From NCBI GenBank assembly GCA_015482705.2, contig JADMLA020000042.1, forward strand, positions 1-27,324: a DNA stretch of 27,324 nucleotides, in the 5' to 3' direction. Shown piece after piece: positions 23,164-27,324 of the stretch. This DNA comes from Prosthecochloris sp. (lineage in GTDB: Bacteria; Bacteroidota; Chlorobiia; Chlorobiales; Chlorobiaceae). Numbering within the stretch: the stretch's first letter is position 1; each line of letters starts with the position of its first letter. The notes below the pieces were generated by a model. It had not been told where the DNA came from. It saw nothing but the letters and a program-made list of their open reading frames with translations, and ran no database searches. The translations under genes and the position numbers were made by a program.

Positions 23164-24219
23164 ATGCAGTATAAGGAGTTACTTTACAAGCTGCTCGCAG
23201 ATTGCGACCTTTCGCGCACAGAAATGGAAGGTTGCATAGCAAAAATCATACAGGGCGAGTTTCCAGACAGCGTCATAGCGGCCTTTCTCGTTTTGCTCCA
23301 AAAAAAGGGAGTGACTGCTGAAGAAGTCATCGGTGCTTATAATTCCCTTATCTCCAGGGTGCTTCCCGTTCATCTTGACGAGAATGCCGTCGATACCTGC
23401 GGCACAGGAGGAGACCAGGCAGGAACATTCAATCTCTCTACCGCAGCTGCAATAATCGCAAACGGCGTGGGAGTTCGCATAGCCAAACACGGAAACCGCT
23501 CCGTCACAAGCCATTGTGGAAGCGCCGATGTCCTCGAGACACTTGGGTATTGTATAGACATACCGCCAGAAGGTACCGAAGAGCTTTTTCGAGAAACCGG
23601 TTTCGCCTTTCTTTTTGCACCGCTCTACCACCCTTCGATGAAAGCGGTGGCGCCTGTACGCAAGGAACTGGGCATAAAAACCATTTTCAACATGCTCGGT
23701 CCCCTGGTCAATCCCGCCAGAGTAAATCGGCAGGTTGTCGGTGTTTTCGATATGGATATCATGGACCTCTACGTACAGACTCTGAAAGCAACAGGCTGCC
23801 GTCACGCACTGGTCGTTCATGGAGAAACCGAAACAGGAGCAGGACTGGATGAACCCAGTGTCTGCGGCCCGACACATATCACAGAACTTCACGAAGGAGA
23901 CATTTTTTATCATGATGTTGTGCCTGAAACGTTCGGTCTTTCACGGTGGAACATCGCCGATTTACAAGGGGGCGACAAAAAACACAACGCCGAGATTATT
24001 CTAAATATCCTCGACGGCAGCGCTACGGAAGCCCAGATAGATGCTGCACTGTACAGCGCGGCAATGGCATGCTACGTTTCCGGCACTGCCAGCTGTATCG
24101 ATGACGGTTTAATGAAAACCAGAAGCTGTTTGGAAAGCGGAAAAGCAGCTGCGCAGTTTTCACGTATTCTCTCCCTTAATAGTGAAATTGCCGACAAATA
24201 CCGCAGATCGCTCAAGTAA
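23164..24219 (+). CDS. trpD: Anthranilate phosphoribosyltransferase
   Basis: A 351-residue enzyme of tryptophan synthesis that joins anthranilate to phosphoribosyl pyrophosphate. Motifs: DTCGTGGDQAGTFNLSTAAA with the pyrophosphate loop GTGGD at 80-84, KHGNRSVTSHCGSADVLETLG at about 108-128, FAPLYHPSMKAVAPVRKELG, and FNMLGPLVNPA. Length is standard. I use the ATG at 23164; a TTG at 23146 in the same frame adds six residues without support. The gene is not next to other trp genes in this window, a scattered arrangement. Another gene (bchG) starts 62 bp after its stop. Confidence 0.96.
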   Translation: MQYKELLYKLLADCDLSRTEMEGCIAKIIQGEFPDSVIAAFLVLLQKKGVTAEEVIGAYNSLISRVLPVHLDENAVDTCGTGGDQAGTFNLSTAAAIIANGVGVRIAKHGNRSVTSHCGSADVLETLGYCIDIPPEGTEELFRETGFAFLFAPLYHPSMKAVAPVRKELGIKTIFNMLGPLVNPARVNRQVVGVFDMDIMDLYVQTLKATGCRHALVVHGETETGAGLDEPSVCGPTHITELHEGDIFYHDVVPETFGLSRWNIADLQGGDKKHNAEIILNILDGSATEAQIDAALYSAAMACYVSGTASCIDDGLMKTRSCLESGKAAAQFSRILSLNSEIADKYRRSLK

Positions 24220-24281
24220 ATGCTTACATTTCTGCAGAAAAACTCGTATTATTGTTGCTTTGTTTCATGAACCAGTAAACC

Positions 24282-25274
24282 ATGAACGGACGTAACGCCG
24301 GTAATACCGAGCTAAAGCAGAGCCTGCAAGCCCAATTACTCTCTTCCGGGGTAGGTGCAGCCAGGGAAAAAGCAATACAGCGGGCTCTCGACAATGTCAA
24401 TAAGCCAGGCTTCAAACTGGAGCCCTCGGCGATACTACCCCTAATGAAGCCAGTCACATGGTTTCCTCCCATGTGGGCTTTTGCTTGTGGCGTCGTATCC
24501 ACAGGTGAAGATATCGCATCCAACTGGTCCATCCTGCTTCGAGGCGTTATACTTGCAGGTCCCTTGATGTGCGCCATGTCGCAGACCATGAATGACTACT
24601 TCGACCGTGAAGTGGATGCAATCAATGAACCCGACCGGCCTATCCCTGCAGGAAAAATATCAAAGCAGGCCAGCTGGATTATCACGTTTACGCTTATCAT
24701 GACGGGATTTCTCGTCGCCTGGTCGATTCATCCCTATGTCATGATAATCGCCTTTGTCGGCGTTCTCATGTCTCACGCTTATTCGGGCCCGCCGATACGT
24801 GCGAAAAGAAACGGATGGTTCGGAAATCTCATCGTTGGTCTCGCCTATGAAGGTGTTGCCTGGCTTACAGGGAGCTTTGCAATAACCCAGGGAGTACCTT
24901 CTTCCGAATCGATCGCTCTGGCTATAATATTTTCCATCGGCGCCCACGGGATCATGACACTCAACGACTTCAAATCCGTTGTGGGAGATAACATCAGAAA
25001 GGTAGCATCGATTCCTGTTCAACTCGGCGAGAAAAAAGCTGCCATTCTCGCGTCCGTGATCATGGATGTCGCACAACTGGTCGCTATAGGAATCCTGCTT
25101 ACAAAATCGGCATATTTCATGTCGGGTATAGCGATACTACTGCTTGCACTCCAGCTCCCGATGCAAAAGACACTTATCGATGATCCAAAAGAGAAGGCTG
25201 TGTGGTACAACGCTTTCGGCACATTGCTCTACGTCCTTTCAATGATGGTTTGCGCTATTGGTATAAGGCCGTAA
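24282..25274 (+). CDS. bchG: Bacteriochlorophyll a synthase (bacteriochlorophyllide prenyltransferase)
   Basis: A 330-residue UbiA-family membrane enzyme that attaches the isoprenoid alcohol tail to bacteriochlorophyllide. After a ~48-residue soluble N-terminus, LMKPVTWFPPMWAFACGVV opens the membrane domain. The prenyl-diphosphate/Mg motif NDYFDREVDAINEPDRPIP lies at 104-122 and a second conserved block, GAHGIMTLNDFKSVVGD, near 225. Seven to nine hydrophobic helices are visible. Green sulfur bacteria have three such enzymes: BchG (BChl a), ChlG (Chl a) and BchK (BChl c/d/e). The motif wording matches BchG of purple bacteria best, as I recall it, so BchG is preferred; ChlG is the main alternative. 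It is a key marker for the phototrophic nature of the host. Confidence 0.87.
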   Translation: MNGRNAGNTELKQSLQAQLLSSGVGAAREKAIQRALDNVNKPGFKLEPSAILPLMKPVTWFPPMWAFACGVVSTGEDIASNWSILLRGVILAGPLMCAMSQTMNDYFDREVDAINEPDRPIPAGKISKQASWIITFTLIMTGFLVAWSIHPYVMIIAFVGVLMSHAYSGPPIRAKRNGWFGNLIVGLAYEGVAWLTGSFAITQGVPSSESIALAIIFSIGAHGIMTLNDFKSVVGDNIRKVASIPVQLGEKKAAILASVIMDVAQLVAIGILLTKSAYFMSGIAILLLALQLPMQKTLIDDPKEKAVWYNAFGTLLYVLSMMVCAIGIRP

Positions 25275-25353
25275 TTTCGATCCTTGCTTTTTTTACTTTG
25301 ATAAAGAATTGCTATATTCGCAATCATTTTCACAACGAGAACAGAACGTCATT

Positions 25354-25572
25354 ATGTCCAAAGTTTGTAAACTGACAGGAAAAAGGCCAAAGTACGGAAA
25401 TACAGTATCACACGCCAATAACCATCGGCGCAAACGTTTCGAACCGAACCTTCATACCAAACGCATTTGGCTTGAAGAGGAAAAACGTTGGGTCAAAGTT
25501 CGCCTTTCCGCAAAGGCAATGAAAATCATGTCGAAAACCGGAACCGCAGAACTCGCTAAGTTACTTAAATAA
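25354..25572 (+). CDS. rpmB: Large ribosomal subunit protein bL28
   Basis: A 72-residue basic ribosomal protein from the ATG at 25354 (MSKVCKLTGKRPKYGNTVSHANN, with the usual L28 opening of C-x-x-T/G-K-x-P-x-x-G-N-x-V-S-H). It is followed by KRFEPNLHTKRIW and VRLSAKAMKIMSKTG, standard for the family. The frame is open up to a TTG at 25309, but those 15 codons do not fit. A tatatt hexamer at 25313 may be a -10 element. A strong terminator follows 30 bp after the stop, so this is a single-gene unit. Confidence 0.96.
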   Translation: MSKVCKLTGKRPKYGNTVSHANNHRRKRFEPNLHTKRIWLEEEKRWVKVRLSAKAMKIMSKTGTAELAKLLK

Positions 25573-25602
25573 TTTCCGGTACACGCTTTCTGACTTTTCT
25601 TG

Positions 25603-25634
25603 AGCTCAACCAATCGTATGGTTGAGCTTTTTTG
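25603..25634 (+). terminator. Rho-independent terminator after rpmB
   Basis: A perfect 10-bp stem (agctcaacca at 25603-25612, tggttgagct at 25619-25628) with a 6-nt loop, followed by tttttgtctttttt. Confidence 0.93.
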
Positions 25635-25716
25635 TCTTTTTTCCTTTTACCCTATTGCCGGTTTCCGGCACCATTCCAACTGACCAGCCAACCCGCAACA
25701 TGGTACCGATAACACA

Positions 25717-26157
25717 ATGCCGAAAAAAGTAATCATCTACACTGATGGTGCATGCAGTGGCAACCCCGGAAAAGGTGGTTGGGGGGCATTGCTCATGTTT
25801 GGCGATGTCCGACGGGAAATTTCCGGATTCTCCCCTTCAACGACAAACAACAGAATGGAGTTGATGGCTGCCATCAAAGCCCTTGAAGCGTTAAAGGAAC
25901 CATGTGATGTCGGCCTCTATAGTGATTCGAGCTACCTCGTCAACGCAATCAATCAGCAGTGGCTGAAAAAATGGACGACAAACAACTGGAGAACATCGGC
26001 AAAAAAACCGGTTGAAAATATAGACCTTTGGAAAAGAATCCTGGAGTTGATTAGATTGCACAACGTTACTTTTCACAAGGTTAAAGGCCACAGCGACAAT
26101 GAGTTCAATAACCGCTGTGACTTTCTTGCCAGACAAGCGATTCAGAACAATAGTTAA
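25717..26157 (+). CDS. rnhA: Ribonuclease HI
   Basis: A 146-residue enzyme that cuts the RNA strand of RNA-DNA hybrids. The four acidic active-site residues are visible: Asp10 (YTDGACSGNPG), Glu48 (NNRMELMA), Asp70 (YSDSSYL) and Asp135 (NNRCDFLA), with His125 in VKGHSDNEFNN. The basic handle region with its Trp residues (QWLKKWTTNNWRT) is present, so it is the E. coli type. The ATG at 25717 has no clear ribosome binding site. The next gene starts 7 bp after its stop and is probably co-transcribed. Confidence 0.97.
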   Translation: MPKKVIIYTDGACSGNPGKGGWGALLMFGDVRREISGFSPSTTNNRMELMAAIKALEALKEPCDVGLYSDSSYLVNAINQQWLKKWTTNNWRTSAKKPVENIDLWKRILELIRLHNVTFHKVKGHSDNEFNNRCDFLARQAIQNNS

Positions 26158-26164
26158 AGTTCGA

Positions 26165-27211
26165 ATGGAAAACCAACCAGAACAGTCAGTCCAGCAGATC
26201 GGAGGTGAAAAAAAGAAAAAAAAGCCAAGCCTTCTATTGATCACCCTGGTTATAGGCACTATCGGGCTTATCGCCCAGCTATTATGGGTCAACTGGCCGA
26301 AACCGGTAGCCGACCCCGAATCGCTGAACGCCGAGCTGGTTGCAGTAATCGACCGTCTACCGGGAACTTCCGACGCATTGATCTATGCCGGGTTGAAAGA
26401 CATCAAACAAAGCCCTTTTTGGCAGGAAGTCATGCCCGACTCGCTCAAAGAGATGAACTGGCTGCAAACAAACCAGGCATTACGACAGGTCGTTGATGAA
26501 ACCGGTTTTGTTCCCGCCCGCGATCTGGATACCCTCCTTATAGCTTTTCAACAGCAGAACACCAAAAAACAGAAGTACCTCGGTATTCTGTGGGGAGCAT
26601 TCGAAGACAAGCTGACGACAGGGTATCTCGAAGAGAAAAGCATTGAAACCAAGCTGTACGGCAATGAAGAATGTTACGCTCTTTCCGATACACTTTGGGT
26701 ATGCCGGCCGGAAAACCGACAAGTTATCCTTGCAAACAGCGAGCAATTGCTGAGAGGTTTTCTCGAGCCCGAAAAAAATTTTCTCGATCGCGACCAGACA
26801 ACTGCCACACTTATCGACAAAGCAATTTACAAGTCGCATTTCTGGTTCACCCTGTCTTCGACAAACTGGACATTAGGGGCGTTACAGAGCCTGACATCCG
26901 GAAACAAGGACGTCAAAACCCTCGGTAACCTCAACCGTATCAAACAGTTGGCGCTTTCCCTGAAATTTGACGATGGCGTCGAAGGGCACACCGAATGGAT
27001 CTACCAGAACAGAACTTCCGCGTATTTCGCCTCGACATTCCTATGGGGAGCGATCAAGCTTTCAAGCAGTTCCGGAACAAGGACTGCCGAACCGGCAAAG
27101 GCATTTCTCAAAGAACTCGATGTTATGCAGAACCTGGAATCGGTCATCGTAAAAACTGATTTACCGCTGAGCTTCTTCAGGTCCGAAATGGAAAACGGAG
27201 AAAATAGGTAG
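26165..27211 (+). CDS. Single-pass membrane protein of unknown function
   Basis: I do not recognise this 348-residue protein. From the ATG at 26165 it has a short charged head with a run of lysines (EKKKKKPS), one membrane helix (about residues 21-42, LLLITLVIGTIGLIAQLLW) and a large domain that would lie outside the inner membrane by the positive-inside rule. The domain has no cysteine-rich or catalytic motif that I can name; it contains LPGTSDALIYAGLKDIKQSPFW near its start, an arrangement reminiscent of proteins that scan substrate-like beta-sheet domains, but this is a weak impression. The open frame extends to 26099 inside rnhA. It follows rnhA by 7 bp. The heptamer array begins 4 bp after its stop. 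Confidence 0.75.
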   Translation: MENQPEQSVQQIGGEKKKKKPSLLLITLVIGTIGLIAQLLWVNWPKPVADPESLNAELVAVIDRLPGTSDALIYAGLKDIKQSPFWQEVMPDSLKEMNWLQTNQALRQVVDETGFVPARDLDTLLIAFQQQNTKKQKYLGILWGAFEDKLTTGYLEEKSIETKLYGNEECYALSDTLWVCRPENRQVILANSEQLLRGFLEPEKNFLDRDQTTATLIDKAIYKSHFWFTLSSTNWTLGALQSLTSGNKDVKTLGNLNRIKQLALSLKFDDGVEGHTEWIYQNRTSAYFASTFLWGAIKLSSSSGTRTAEPAKAFLKELDVMQNLESVIVKTDLPLSFFRSEMENGENR

Positions 27212-27214
27212 CTG

Positions 27215-27324
27215 AATGACGAGTGACGAATGACGAGTGACGAGTGACGAGTGACGAGTGACGAGTGACGAGTGACGAGTGACGAGTGACGAGTGACGAG
27301 TGACGAGTGACGAGTGACGAGTGA
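27215..27324. repeat. Tandem heptamer array (runs off the window)
   Basis: At least 15 full copies of agtgacg, with aatgacg as units 1 and 3 and perfect copies after that, continuing to the last base of the window. The unit belongs to the same family as the tracts at 19864-19960. It starts 4 bp after the stop of the preceding gene and codes for nothing supported. Confidence 0.95.

Noticed and set aside
27215..27324. Tandem array considered as a CRISPR
   Set aside because: The unit is 7 bp with no spacers and there are no cas genes in the window.

Overview
This window looks like chromosome from a green sulfur bacterium (Chlorobi/Chlorobiota, Chlorobium or Prosthecochloris type). The strongest markers are a bacteriochlorophyll a synthase (bchG), a Rieske-containing carotenoid-type FAD enzyme that fits the CrtU isorenieratene/chlorobactene synthase group, and a pyrophosphate-signature phosphofructokinase. 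GC content is moderate and most genes lack a good Shine-Dalgarno sequence. Genus cannot be fixed from this sequence alone.

Layout. Bases 1-218 hold the end of a rhodanese-domain gene. From 627 to 7572 there are five tightly packed plus-strand genes with gaps of 7-20 bp, probably one operon: a CqsS-like hybrid sensor kinase, a class I glutamine amidotransferase, a class II photolyase, a KefB-type antiporter core and a polytopic membrane protein of unknown role. From 10890 down to 7603 on the minus strand lies the most interesting locus: a 91-residue peptide with a double-glycine-like leader and eight GGTI-type tetrapeptide repeats, then a terminator-like hairpin, then two tandem paralogous radical SAM/SPASM proteins that overlap by ATGA. 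This has the form of a RiPP (ribosomally made, post-translationally modified peptide) cassette.

From 11184 to 17169 are the CrtU-like enzyme (minus) divergent from queG (plus), a DUF4407-type membrane protein (minus) divergent from ispF (plus), and an FtsX/MacB-type permease (minus). IspF makes isoprenoid precursors, which feed both the carotenoid enzyme and the tail attached by BchG. From 17469 to 27211 are mostly housekeeping genes: pfp, ilvE, a DNA polymerase III delta-prime/gamma-like gene, cutA, an M24 aminopeptidase, trpD, bchG, rpmB, rnhA and a single-pass membrane protein of unknown function.

Repeats: an inverted pair of heptamer (GTGACAA/GTGACGA) tracts at 19864-19960, a tandem array of the same heptamer family from 27215 to the window edge, and a REP/MITE-like palindromic element at 21644-21730. 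I saw no tRNA, rRNA, CRISPR array, transposase or phage gene.
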